Assembly (NCBI GenBank): GCA_035236585.1
Contig: CP141130.1
Location: 77,757,944 to 77,821,943 of the forward strand
Reading direction: 5' to 3'
DNA length: 64,000 nucleotides
Origin: Warburgia ugandensis
Taxonomy: Eukaryota > Streptophyta > Magnoliopsida > Canellales > Canellaceae
Under the pieces are notes generated by a model. That model did not search any database, was not told the DNA's origin, and worked only from the letters and a program-made list of their open reading frames with translations. The position numbers and the translations under genes are program-made. Shown here one piece after another: positions 12,656-24,374 of this stretch. Position 1 is the first letter of the stretch, and the number at the start of each line of letters is the position of its first letter.

Positions 12656-12814
12656 TAAGCAAAGAGAAGATTACATGGCATGATTCACCTCCTACCATAG
12701 GCCCTTGTGGTCCACCCTTTTCCCGGACCCCACATAGGCAGGAGCTTTGTGCACTAGGGCGGCCCTTGATGCGGTTAAAGCAAAGAGAAGATTACATGGC
12801 GTGATTCACCTCCT
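12656..12814 (+). mobile_element. Au SINE 3' segment inside a 37-bp direct duplication
   Basis: The insert at 12694-12777 holds only the 3' part of Au (taggcccttgtggtccaccc ... gcactagggcggccc). It is flanked by two copies of a 37-base host sequence, 12657-12693 and 12778-12814, differing at one base (tggcatg versus tggcgtg). A duplication of this length is long for a SINE target site. Confidence 0.65.
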
Positions 12815-13089
12815 TTCCCTTCGTTTTGTGTAAAAAAAAAATGAAGTTAAGAAAACTAGCCTGGTTCTCGCCCATCCCTTCTCACCAAGTAGTTCGAATT
12901 ATGACTAGGTTTGCCATAATCTTGATAGTATTACATAACTATTTATCTAGCTATTGCTTCAATAATACCCCAACCAATGGCATCAATCACAGTATAATCA
13001 AACTTGTCAAAGTATCTAGCTACTGTTTCAATAAACTAACAGCATCTTAAAACTAGCTACAACGCTTTAAAAGGAATGTGGATCAACCT

Positions 13090-13378
13090 TGTACGGTATA
13101 TAGCATAAAGAGCATATGACATTTGATTGGTGGAGAAAAGGTTTCTAACTACCGTTTTCTCTAACTTTTTTATGTTTCTACTTTTACCTAGCCAATCACA
13201 TATTGTGTGTGTGTGCAATAATTTTAGCTGTTTCATGCAAGTATAAAGAGCAGGTGACATGTGATTGGTCAGGAAAATATTTGTAATTGATATTTCCTCT
13301 AATTACTTGCTTTTTGTACTTGCGTTACAGAGAGAGAGAGAATGGCAGTTAGAAACCTTTTTTTAGCCAATCAAATGT

Positions 13379-13419
<41 letters not shown>

Positions 13420-13790
13420 GGTTTGCTAATTTCAGCTATTTCATGAAGGTGCAAGGAGGAGGTGACATTTTATTGGCTGAGAAAAAGTAGAAAATAGAAA
13501 AAGTTAAAGAAAATGGTAGCCAGAAACATTTTTCCTACCATTCGAGTTTCACCTGCTCTTTATACCTGCATGAAACAACTAAAATTAACGCTCTTATATA
13601 CACATATATGTAGGAAATAGCAGTTACAAACTTTTTCCCGACCATGTCACCTACTCTTTATACCTGCATGAAAAAGCTAAAATTACTGCATATATGTTTA
13701 TACATATCAGTGCTAATTTCAGCTTTTTATGTAGTTGCATTGAGTAAGTAACATCTGATCGGCTGGGTAAAAGTAAAAATATAAAGGGAT
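13090..13790. repeat. Cluster of direct and inverted copies of a short module
   Basis: A module resembling tttcatgcaagtataaagag followed by caggtgacatgtgattggc occurs in + orientation near 13105, 13227, 13438 and 13720, and inverted near 13546 and 13640. Several copies are spaced about 200 bases apart, with gccaatcaca and GT tracts between them (main tract 13381-13417). It may be a stacked MITE or a decayed satellite; I cannot assign a family. Confidence 0.55.
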
Positions 13791-13978
13791 TTACAAACAC
13801 CAGAGGGAAGTACTCTTAAATGCTTTGATAACCATATAAAAGTCTAAATGGAGATGATTAAGGCTACATATCAATGCTGCAACTCATCTACTTTTCTTAT
13901 GGTGGAACCCACGTATCAGGATCCACGCCATTCATCAACTCCTCTGCCTTAATTTGGATATAGAGTTGCAATAAATGG

Positions 13979-14161
13979 AAGGGGAGCCTTGGCGCAACGG
14001 TAAAAGTAGTTGTCATGTGACCTTGAGGTCACAAGTTTAAGGCGTAGAATTAGCCTCTTGCAAAATGCAAGGTAAAGTTGCCTACTATAGGCCATTGTGG
14101 TCCACCCTTTCGCTGGACCCCACATAGGAGGAATCTTCGTGCACCAGGACTGGCCTTTTTT
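13979..14161 (+). mobile_element. Full-length Au SINE with 15-bp target-site duplication
   Basis: This is the best preserved copy. It has head ggggagccttggcgcaacgg, gaccttgaggtcac, gcaaaatgcaaggtaa, a variant of the gtggtccaccctttcgctgg block, and gtgcaccagg, then a run of T. The flanks agttgcaataaatgg at 13964-13978 and 14162-14176 are identical. The T-rich 3' end is typical of Au rather than of poly(A) SINEs. Confidence 0.85.
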
Positions 14162-14860
14162 AGTTGCAATAAATGGTGGCAGAAGCGCTATGGGAGTAAA
14201 TATGGTTCCTCTACGCCAGATGCATGTATTTTACTTAGAAAATAGAAGCATTCTAAGGTATAAGTAGGACCCATTATTTCAACGATCACAATCATTCATC
14301 TAGTTAGGCATGCTATGGATGAGAGCCAACAACATAAAAGTTAACCATCGAGTGAATGATCATAACCCTTAATATGCGGTGCTTCTGATGAGGAATTTAT
14401 TTTGCCCTTTCTAACAGTAATTTTGAAGTCTTGAATCCCTATATTGGCTGTAATTTTAACAGATGAATCATTCGCAGAATGATCTAGGAGACAGATGATT
14501 TGGATCGTCGGAAAAAGTGGGCCATCATGGAAAATATAAGCATCTACCATATAGAAACTCATCAAAGGTCTTATAAGTCAGATGAACGGTCCAGGTCGAT
14601 GACATCAGTGGTCCACGAAAGAAAGGTCGGCCGGCGTCCCTCCAAGATTGAAAGCCAAGTAAAGGGAGGGAAATTCCAACGGCTTTCCCGTTGTTTTCTT
14701 CGCTTCTGAACTTGCTCTCGTTTTCCCTCCTAAACAACACTAGAAAACACGGAATTTGCTCAAAATTCTTCTCTTTTTCTTGTTCGGATCATATCTGAAA
14801 ATCTTCCCTCCGTCTCTCTCTCTGTTTTGATCTCTTCTTGTCGATCTATTCCTTTATCAG

Positions 14861-15142
14861 GTAGTTTTTTCTGATCTTTTCTTGAATTTTTCTTTTCTTT
14901 CTGTAATTTCTAGCGCTCTGATGATGAATGCTATGTACATTAATGGCGGAGGGTTTCGTTGTAGATGATTATTCTTTCTTTCTTTCTTTTTTATCTGCTG
15001 AAATCTAGCCGCTTTTACGCCTTCTTTTTCCTTTTCTTCTGGTTTTATCTTTCGGCGGAATTCTTTTCAATCCGGAATTCTTTGATATTCAGTTGAATTC
15101 TGAGCCAATCCTCATGCCCTTTGTTAATCTATTGTTCTTTAG
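14861..15142 (+). other. Probable 5'-UTR intron of the kinase gene
   Basis: A consensus donor (ttatcag/gtagtt) follows a CT-rich leader, and a T-rich stretch ending in ttctttag gives a good acceptor at 15142. Splicing would leave a 96-base leader exon directly before the kinase ATG. This is inferred from splice motifs only. Confidence 0.45.
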
Positions 15143-15145
15143 GTC

Positions 15146-15157
15146 ATGGAATTCTAG
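15146..15157 (+). promoter_or_regulatory. uORF 1, three codons (ATG GAA TTC TAG)
   Basis: It lies at the start of the inferred leader exon, 81 bases before the kinase ATG, and is out of frame with it. A uORF this short often permits reinitiation. Confidence 0.45.
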
Positions 15158-15203
15158 AAGTATCTGAGATTCGGTGAAATCTGATCAACGTATCGATCCA
15201 GCT

Positions 15204-15209
15204 GATGTA
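15204..15209 (+). promoter_or_regulatory. uORF 2, minimal start-stop element (ATGTAG)
   Basis: A start codon is followed at once by a stop, 29 bases before the kinase ATG. Start-stop uORFs such as AUGUAA can stall ribosomes and destabilise mRNA, as known for Arabidopsis NIP5;1 under boron. Whether AUGUAG does so here is unknown. Confidence 0.45.
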
Positions 15210-15238
15210 GAGAGAGCTTTCCATTTCCGAAGTGTTTG

Positions 15239-18200
15239 ATGGCTATGGCTGCATCGAATGTCGCGACTGCATCCGGCAAGAATCTGTGTGTTCAGTTGAA
15301 TTATAGTTCAATTCCTACTCCGAATTGTGCAAGGGAAACGATAGCTACTTCTTTGTCGGAACCTATCGAATTGGCAAACTATGATCGGTCTGGTTTTCCT
15401 CTTCATCCCCAATCGGGATCTCTCAAACAACAGCTTGTAAAAGAAGTCGTTTGTAGTACGAACAAAATGACACCTGGAATTCCTAATAAGAAGCATGTTC
15501 CTCAAAAGATTGATTCTTGCGCCCCTCCGGCACAAAAGCAATCAAATCAATATTTTCCTCCTTCGAAGAAATCTTCCAAACCAAGTAAGGTACAATCGGT
15601 TGTAACGGGTGCAAATAATCCTGCTAAAAGGGGGAATGTATCTTCACGGATGCATGCTTTACCGAAAGGTGCAGATGAGTCGCCCCAGATGTGCATTAAA
15701 TATCCTCTTGTTCTTTGCGAAAGCTGTAATTCGAACCGCCCGTTGAAACTAGCGGATTATGTTTTGGAAGATGCAGCTCCTTCTAGTCATGGTAAAGAAG
15801 GATTAGGAGAAGGGAATGACAGATTGACTAGTTGGGCATCGGTCAGTCATTACCAGAGTGTGGGGAGTAGTTTTGGAAATCAGTGTTCGGACACGAAGGG
15901 TAGCTTTGTAACTGCCAATGTCAGTGACGATAGCAGTAGCACGGGGATGACTAGTGGAAGCATCAAAGCTGGTGATGTGCATGGAGATTCCGTCGAGAGC
16001 AGGAATAGTATCTGCAGGGGCAGCACTAGTAGCAATGTTAGTGATGAGAGTAGCTCAAGCAGTTTTAGCAGCAGCGTTAACAGACCTCATAGGGCGAATG
16101 ATTATAGATGGGAAGCCATTCAGGCCATTCGGTTGCGTGATGGAGTTCTGGGGTTGAACCATTTTAGGCTTTTGAAGAGGCTGGGGCGTGGGGACATCGG
16201 CAGTGTTTATCTATCGGAATTGGATGGAACTAGGAGCTTTTTTGCTATGAAGGTTATGGACAAGGCGGCCCTTGCAAGCGGAAAGAAACTGCTAAGAGCT
16301 CAGACAGAAAGAGAGATATTGCAATCCCTGGATCATCCTTTTCTACCCACATTATATACACACTTTGAGACGGAAAAATTTACTTGCTTGGTAATGGAAT
16401 TCTGCCCTGGAGGAGACCTGCACGCCCTTCTTCAAAGGCAGCCAGGGAATTATTTTCCTGAGCAAGCAGCAAGGTATCCATACTTTTTGAAAGTTTTTTA
16501 ATTTGAAATCATGTGTCAGTCTAGTTTTGCTCACAAAATCTGCTTGGACAATGTTTTAGTGGTTGTATGTTCCTAAATTTACCAGGATTTTTCACTTTTT
16601 CAAATAAGTTGTAAAATGTGAAAATTGCATATCCTCAAGAGGACAAAAACATTAATCTAACATGAGCTGAAAAGAAACAAATTGGGGAACAGTTAAGGTT
16701 TGTTTGCTTGTTTTTTATGGGTCACGGATGCTATCTGAGTTGCAACATGTTTCATATTTGAAATCTTGCCATACAGCTAATTTCGGAAGATCATACTGAA
16801 TAGTACAATCTGAAATAGGATTACCTTGCAGTGCAGCTAATTTTGAAAGAGGATTACACTGGATGCATGCGGACAAGGTTATTGCTGCAAGGTCCTTCAG
16901 TGAAACAATACTTGCTTCCTCATTTATATCACGAGAACTAAAGCTAGAATTTTTAGGATTGATGAAATCAGTCGTAAAGGATATAAATAGTTTGAGCAAA
17001 GTAAAATCTCCTAGATCAAACATGGCTAGCAAGAAACTGAAACCTGAGTAATAGGATCTTTGTGAGTATGTATGTCTGCTCTTTTGCAACCCAAGTTGCA
17101 GAAAAATTTCCTCAGGTAAAGGATGGTTTTAACAAGGGTCCATTTGGAGTCGCACTTGGTAACTAACTGTCTCTCATAGGTAAAGGGCTCATATTTGAGA
17201 ATTTAGATTGGATCTCCATCAGCTAGTGGGTAATATTTTGTGGGAAATAATTTGCAGAGCTGAGTGACTGAAAATAATTTTGGATTCAATATTGCCTTCG
17301 TGCATAAATGTTTTAGAAACACTTGAATCAAGAGTGTCTTAGCATTGACTTCTGGCGTGCACTGTGAATCGGCAGATTTGATCTGATTTTTGGTTATTTA
17401 TAATCATCCATCCTCAATTTCTGCATCACACACCTTTTTGTGGCAACTCATAAGATGAAATAAAATATGCTTCTGCTTCAGTGACATGACTACCTTAGTC
17501 AAAGCCTTGTCATCTAATTTTTCAGCGTAGTTGTGTAAATCCTGTAGCTGTTCCCAACACGATATGAAAACTCAAATAAAAGAAGACTTACAAGAGATTT
17601 TCTATGGGAACAAGAGGAGGAAGGACGAGGGGGAGGATGGATTGCAAGGATGCCTCTAGAAGAGAAGCCTATGGGATCATGGTTTCAAATGGTCAAGTCA
17701 AAGCGAGGTATGCTTCTGTTAGTACTCCATAGGTTGGTTGTGTTAAGGGTTTATCTTATGGAAGATTGTTTTGGAACAGGAGGAAAGTTTCTGTGTAAGT
17801 TCTTTTTGTAAAGTGAGGTCTGCCCTTTTAGACTTGTTCTGATTGCTTGGACATGCACGTAAGATTCCTTGTCTGTTTGCATCATGAGATTCTCTTAGAG
17901 TCTCTTATGGGAAAGGTGATACCACCTCTCCACTTACGCAAGTTTGAAAGGCATTCTATTCCCCTGGTGTTCAAGCTTTTGCTGAAGGATACTTTAGGGA
18001 AGACACCCTCTTGAAGATTTGGAGAAAGATCATCATTGGCATACAAGAATAGGGTGTTTTTCCACAGAATGCATAATTAATTGTTCTCATCCATTTTAAG
18101 GTGATTTCCATGGTTATAAGCATCATGAGATTCTCTTAGAGTCTCTTATGGGAAAGGTGATACCACCTCTCCCCTTGCGCAAGTTTGAAAGGCATTCTAT

Positions 18201-21181
18201 TCCTCTGGTATTCAAGCTTTTGCTGAAGGATACTTTTAGGGAAGATACCCTCTTGAAGATTTGGAGAAAGATCATCATTGGCATACAAGAATAGGGTGTT
18301 TTTCCACAGAATGCATACTTGATTATTCTCATCCATTTTAAGGTGATTTCCATGGTTATACGCTTCTAGTGTCCCAATAAGAGTTAAGTCGGGAAAAAGT
18401 GTGAAGATTAGATGTAGATTATATCACTAAGATGTTTCTGTTTTTCATATTAAATTGTCAACTTGGTATGTGAAACACCACGGTTATTAAAATATAAGTT
18501 AGGAAATTTTGAGTTTTTGTTTCAAAGAAATTTGAAAACCTTTCTCCCTCTACTCTTTTCTTCTTTTCATCTCCTTAACGAATGCCATCTAAACTAAAAC
18601 AATCTTCATACTGCCGGAAGCAGATATATAACTATTGCTCAGTGTATTCTTGGATAAAACTGCCAATCTGAAACCTCATCAAATGGTTAGTGCATGCATC
18701 TAATTGTTAAAGCTCAGTTGAAAGGATGCTTGTGGTGATAAGTTGATTAGAAGACCCTACAACTGAGTTCACTGGAAAGGATGCTCGTGGTGATAGCTTG
18801 ATTATAAGAACCTAATAGTTGTTTTGCATGGTTCGCTTGCTAGAAGGGGTGTAAATAGTCTCAGCAAATGTTACAGCTTTTGCACTCAGAAGTTTGAACT
18901 TTACAATTTATTCTGTCACAATGAAGAGCTTGATTTGATGTGTGAGCAGCTTCTAGCCAATCAGCAGCATCATACTCGAGCCAATCAACAACATCATACT
19001 CCAACTCAATCTACTTGGGGTTCAGGTTGGTGTCTTTGCACAAGCTTATTACCTTTGTCAGAGACCATTATGTAGAAGAGAAGGAAACTCAGGATGAGGG
19101 TTTACAGAAAATCATGGAGGTCAAAGTTCTCTAACATGAATTTGCCCATGAAGATTATAGGAGAAGGTTGCTGCTTGGTCATGCTACATGTCACAGTATG
19201 AAAAACCCGAGGATTATCTATGTCATGACATATTTTAAGTTTGAGTTTTGGTGAATGAGGTGTGTTCTCATTTAGCTACTTGTAATGAACTGGAGTTCCA
19301 AGTGGAGTTACATTCCACTTCCCAAATATTGTTTGCTTGAATTGTGACGAGTTAAGAGTTTCTTCCCAGTGCTCTGGTTGGTGGTTGATCGTGCTATATC
19401 AAGAATATGAACTATGAGGACCGTCTACAACATAACATATTTTAGATTTAGTAGATGGTGAATGAGAGGGAATGTGTTCTGATATACACGCTTTTTGACA
19501 AATTGCTTGCTTGAATTGTGATGTGTTCTTGTCGTCGGAGAATTGCTTGGTTGAAGAGAGCGGTAATCCAAGAGTTTCTAAATGTGATTTATTTAACTAT
19601 ATTGAATAGAAAGCTTATCTAACCATTGGAAACTTGTAAAAGTGTATCATGGTGACAAGAATGCTTACAAACCATACAACTGATATTGTACCCACAAGAT
19701 GGATTTTGATGAAAAGATACAACAGCACAAAACCCTCAATAGCCCAGTGGTCGGCTGAACAGGCGCATTCCCTGTTTGTATGCTGGGTTGCTGATTTGAG
19801 GTCATGCAGGATGTGTTAGTGGGCTTTAGGAGGGTGTGTGAGTGTTATGTGTCATATGCACTTATACCAAGAAGACAAAAAAAGAAAAAGAAAGATGCAA
19901 CGAGTTAAAAATGATGTTTGAGATCAACAACAGCCTTGGATGGGAGAAAAGCTTAAGAAAGGACAAGTGAAAGAAGAAGTGCTGCTTAGCTATCATAATC
20001 ATCCAAACCACTTTTTATCCATAAGACATGTAAATCTAAAACAACAAGATGAAGTCAGTTTAGCATTCCTCCTTTTATTAATGTTATCTATCCATAGATG
20101 CTTTCTGATTTTGTGTTTGGGTTGAAATTATAGATATAAATAGGTGTATGCGAACTGATTGTTACATAGTGTGAAAACTTGGAGATACTACGACCGTTGT
20201 CTAGAACTTTGAAGTTATGACTAGATATCAATGGGAAAATTAATGTATTAGGAAAGTCTATGTTATTAGTTATAGATTCACTGCATTAACCTCTAGTATT
20301 CATGCAGGTTCTATGCGGCAGAGGTTCTCCTTGCTCTGGAGTACTTACATATGCTTGGGATCATTTACCGGGACCTTAAAACGGAGAATGTCTTAGTTAG
20401 AGATGACGGCCATATCATGCTCTCGGACTTTGATCTCTCTCTAAGGTGTGCCATCTGCCCAACTCTGGTGAAGTATGCAAATGCCGATATGGATTCATCA
20501 AAGAAGATCTCGGCCAACTGTGTTCAGCCTGCCTGCATCGAGCCAACTTGCATCCAGCCTTCATGCATACAGCCTACATGTTTTACACCGCGATTCTTGA
20601 CAAGCAGGTCGAAGAAAGAAAACAAAGTCAAACGAAAAACTGACGTCTTTAATCAAGTGAGCTCACTTCCTGAGCTCATTGCAGAGCCTACATGTGCCCA
20701 ATCAATGTCTTTCGTGGGTACCCACGAATACCTGGCCCCTGAGATAATCAAAGGTGAAGGCCATGGGAGTGCTGTTGATTGGTGGACATTTGGCATTTTT
20801 GTTTATGAGCTTTTGTTTGGGAAGACCCCATTCAAGGGGTCAGGAAATCGTGCTACGCTGTTCAATATTGTAGGGCAACCCCTACGGTTTCCGGAAACCC
20901 CTATTGTGAGCTTTGCAGCAAGGGACTTGATCAGAGGTTTGCTTGTGAAAGAGCCTCGGCATCGGCTTGCGTATAGGCGCGGGGCCACTGAACTGAAGCA
21001 GCATCCATTCTTCCAGGGTGTGAACTGGGCACTTATCCGATGTACCATTCCACCAGATGTGCCGAAACCATTTGAGGTAGATTTCCTGCCAAAAGAGGTC
21101 CAATCGGCATCAACAAGGGAGAAGGCACCGGCGGTTGATGTGAAGACTTACGATAAATGTTTGAAGATTGATTTCTTTTGA
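15239..21181 (+). CDS. D6PKL: AGC VIII protein kinase, D6PK-like (two exons)
   Basis: Exons are 15239-16473 and 20308-21181, joined in frame at the junction AG/G (Arg412), giving 702 residues. Start is the ATG of MAMAAS; a TTG lies just upstream. Residues 1-300 are Ser-rich and disordered. The kinase domain begins near Phe309 with glycine loop [13 protein letters not shown] lysine K338 (FAMK), catalytic D434 in [14 protein letters not shown] (452-454, usual for plant AGC VIII) and GTHEYLAPE at 549-557. Between DFD and GTHEYLAPE is a long insertion with five Cys-x-x-Pro repeats (483-503) and a basic patch (about 510-522) of the type that binds D6PK to the plasma membrane. The C-terminus IDFF resembles the PIF motif. 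The single intron is where D6PK relatives have theirs. Family members phosphorylate PIN auxin exporters. Oddity: Thr437 replaces the usual Pro of KPEN. Confidence 0.93.
17879..18360. repeat. Tandem duplication, two 241-bp units, in the kinase intron
   Basis: Units 17879-18119 and 18120-18360 both begin gcatcatgagattctc and end near catggttata. Differences are few (for example cacttacgca versus ccccttgcgca, and one extra t in acttttaggg). No convincing coding content. Confidence 0.8.
19738..19888 (+). mobile_element. tRNA-derived SINE (family 2) in the kinase intron
   Basis: It has A-box-like tagcccagtggtcgg and B-box-like gggttgctgatttgagg about 40 bases apart, then a unique body and an A-rich tail (agacaaaaaaagaaaaagaa). 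It is sense to the kinase gene and distinct from the Au family. Confidence 0.55.
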
Positions 21182-21984
21182 TTCTATAATTCTATGACGA
21201 AATTCCTGTTTCCTGACCTCTGTATTGTGCTTTACCATTCCTTTCCTGGGTCATAACGGTCCCCGAAACAGGTGTGGTGAACACTGCAAAAAAGGCACCA
21301 AAGTTAGGAATGAATTGTTGGTCATTCTTTCTCGTATTCACTTGATTACTGTGCATGCTATTCAATTAACTTCTGTACAGTACCAATTTCATTATGTCAA
21401 TGAAATGAATACCTGCTCCCTATCTGGGTGCAACTTTTACTTGGACAACTAATGAGAAGTACCTACCCTTGCTGCAGGGAAAAAAATGCACCTAGCCTCT
21501 ATGATGACCATGACTAAGAGCATAAGCTTGAGTGCCTGCTCTGCCCTTCAGATTCCGAAATCCAAGTACCCCAGTTACCTAGTTAGTGAAAGAGTTCCCC
21601 TTTTTACCAAGGAAAGAGAGTTCTTGTTTCTATACAAAGTGAACAGTGATAATGGACTCAGGATTTCCATTCCATCTGCGCAAGGGGTACTTCCTTAGGA
21701 ACGAACTTTATATGTTTTCTTCTCTCTTCTTCTCTAGGGTCTAGTGTGCGTGTGTGCGAGCCCTGTCAGTTCTTCAAGAAATGGTGGTTTACAGCTGAGA
21801 AAAAGAGTAAATTGCTCTGGAGCAGCTAAGTTTGTTTACTGAAAGTGCCGGAAAGCAACCATGTGTAAGTTACTGCACACCTGTTAGCTTGCAAGAGAAA
21901 GTCAAATACACTTTCCTACCTGTATTCATGCTATGCTCATCTGCCTACCCATAGTTTCTGTGCATGTTCCACTAGTTAAGCACC
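21182..21984. other. Kinase 3' flank and probable 3' UTR
   Basis: No coding or repeat signal is clear. The first part probably holds the kinase 3' UTR; I could not choose one poly(A) site. Confidence 0.35.
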
Positions 21985-22171
21985 AAAAAAAAGAGCACAA
22001 GAGGGCAGTCTGTTGCATGAAGCTCCTGCATATGCAGGGTTTGGGAAGAGGAGGACCACATGGGTCACTAGTATGCAGCTTTACTTTGCATTTTGCAAGA
22101 GACTGTTTTCATGTCTTGAACCCGTAACCTTAAGGTCACACGACGCCAACTCTACCGTTGCGCTAAGACTG
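21985..22171 (-). mobile_element. Au SINE with imperfect target-site duplication
   Basis: On the - strand all Au blocks are present, from cttagcgcaacggtagag to the A-run that is the complement of the T-rich end. Flanks gttaagcacc (21975-21984) and gttaaacacc (22172-22181) match at 9 of 10 bases. Confidence 0.78.
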
Positions 22172-23074
22172 GTTAAACACCTCCATAGTAAAAATTCCCT
22201 GATCAGTACTTGCATGTTTTATAATTTCACCGATGAACAGTTACCCAAATTGCCGAAACTTCGAACATGAAAGGAAAATATAAAGGTAGATCTGACCTGT
22301 ACTTGCTTCAACAGCTTATGAAGCTCTAATAGAAGAAACTTTGGTCCCAAACAGAACGTTATGATATAAACTTATTACAATTGTTAGTAACCAAATGAAT
22401 CATTTGGGGCTGTTTTGACCAATTCGTGATGCTCTTTTAACCAATAATAGCCGTCCCGCCTCTTCAAAAATATAACTTTAGCAGCAGCTCAAAGTTTTGT
22501 TATTTCTGTAAGGTTCAAAAGGTTGATATTCTAGTACTAAGAAATAACAAAAGATACATAATGGTAGAGTTGTTATTTCTGCTTGGCCATTTTAAAAAGG
22601 CACAATATTTTATAAGCATAGGGGAGATTTTATGCACATGTACCATCTTTGTAGACCTCAAAGAAATTTGCCTGTCAAGCATTTGAACTGGAAGAAATTC
22701 CTCTCAAGGGATTGGTACATTTTGTAGTTGGGTTCTAGGACTCTTGGCACTTGATGTCGGAGATGAAGATTCTAATACTGACACCCCCTGGTTCTCTGAA
22801 ACATTTTTGCCATCACAGATGATGGTGACTTGACAAAAGTCTGGTGCATTTTTCCGGACGAATTCGCTCGTTCCTAAACCCTTCTTTAGCAGCCTTTCCA
22901 AACATCCCAAACACTTGAAAGTGTAACTTTTCATCATTTACAGCTGAAATGAGGAAAGGAATGGTGGCTTGTACATTAACACAGAATGGTAAATGAATAT
23001 ATTTAATTTGTTAAAGCCATGGGACCCATACAATTGGGCAGATGATGGAACCCAAATGGTGGTGAATCTATGCC

Positions 23075-23078
<4 letters not shown>

Positions 23079-23131
<53 letters not shown>
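23079..23131. repeat. (AG)n microsatellite
   Basis: About 26 uninterrupted AG repeats. Confidence 0.95.
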
Positions 23132-23134
<3 letters not shown>

Positions 23135-23464
23135 CCCAGAATACGAACGGTTGAGATCACTGGGTGTGGATCCCACCTGGGGATAACAATCAGCGGATTA
23201 AATTATTCATGGACAGTTAACTTTTGCAGGTGAATGCTCCATTACCTGGCTTGTTACTGCTTTAACAACATTTCCTATCAAAGTAACCATTCATCTGTCA
23301 CTAACTCTGTACTCTTTAACTGTGAGTCAGATTGTATTACTGACTCTTAATTGATAGTACACACCAATGGACTTTCTTGTACAACTAACTAATAGTTGGC
23401 ATAATTAACTTGCAGTATTAATAACTAGACCAACTATTCAGCTTGTATTTAGCATACTATTGAC

Positions 23465-23530
23465 TCTTGTAGTCCGTCCTTTCCCTGGATCCTGCATATG
23501 CAGGAGCTTCGTGCAGCAGGGCTGTCGTGC
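23465..23530 (+). mobile_element. Au SINE 3' fragment
   Basis: Only the end of the element is present: cttgtagtccgtcctttccc, tggatcctgcatatgcagg, agcttcgtgcagcagggctg. Confidence 0.65.
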
Positions 23531-24374
23531 TTGCAGATATTTGATGCCAATGTATCTTTGAGGAATGGGAGCAGATTTAAAGTTGGGCCAACTTTTTATG
23601 ATTGGAGTAATTTATTTGTAAGGTCAGGCTATGCATAAGTCATAGACCCAAGTTCAACCTCTAACATTTTCAAGCTTTTAAATGTGGCTGATAAATGGGC
23701 ATTTGGAAACAAGGCAGACGTGGTTTCTATGTTATGCAGACAACTGCACCATCAAACAATGGATGGGCAGAATGCCAAGACAACTATGACAGTCAGAAAA
23801 TATAAGTAGAATCTACTTGTTTATCACTAATACGATTATGCTCTAAGTTTGCAATAGATGTTAATTTCTTCTTTATAAACATTTTATTTAGACCAACAAA
23901 GTGATCTGCTTCTCAATTCTGATCCTATTCACGAGAAAGTTCCCATTTTAATTCATAATGGGAAGGCTGTTTGTAAGTCCACCAGTAGTGTGAGGTATCG
24001 CAAATGGTTGGCCTTCTCCAGTTTTACAGCTTCCTTGCTCCAATGGAAAATCACAGGCCATGAATCTTGAACATAGCGAAAATGGTTGTGGTACTGTAGG
24101 GGGTAAGCTGGATGGTAGAAAAGACAACCAACTTCTCTTCTTTTCTTCTTGCCTATCAATATTTCCAGAGAGAAATTTAATCCAAAATGAGACTCATAAG
24201 TTGATAGAACTTGAGTTGGAACTCATAATTGACGTTGAAAAGCTATCAGTGCGAGCTCATAACCAGTAATCACACTAGCACAAGCCTTAATGCGCCAAGT
24301 TACCAGTATGGTCATGAGTTCCCAAACTCTATACCCTCCTGGAATTGATATTTATATAATTCCCTAGCCATGTT

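Noticed and set aside
18123..18353. 76-codon - strand frame in the kinase intron
   Set aside because: It lies wholly in one unit of the 241-bp tandem duplication, has overlapping rival frames and no known motif.
22704..22937. 77-codon - strand frame with KCLGCLERLLKKGL
   Set aside because: It looks mildly protein-like, but I could not tie it to a family, and no splice partners or conserved motif were found.
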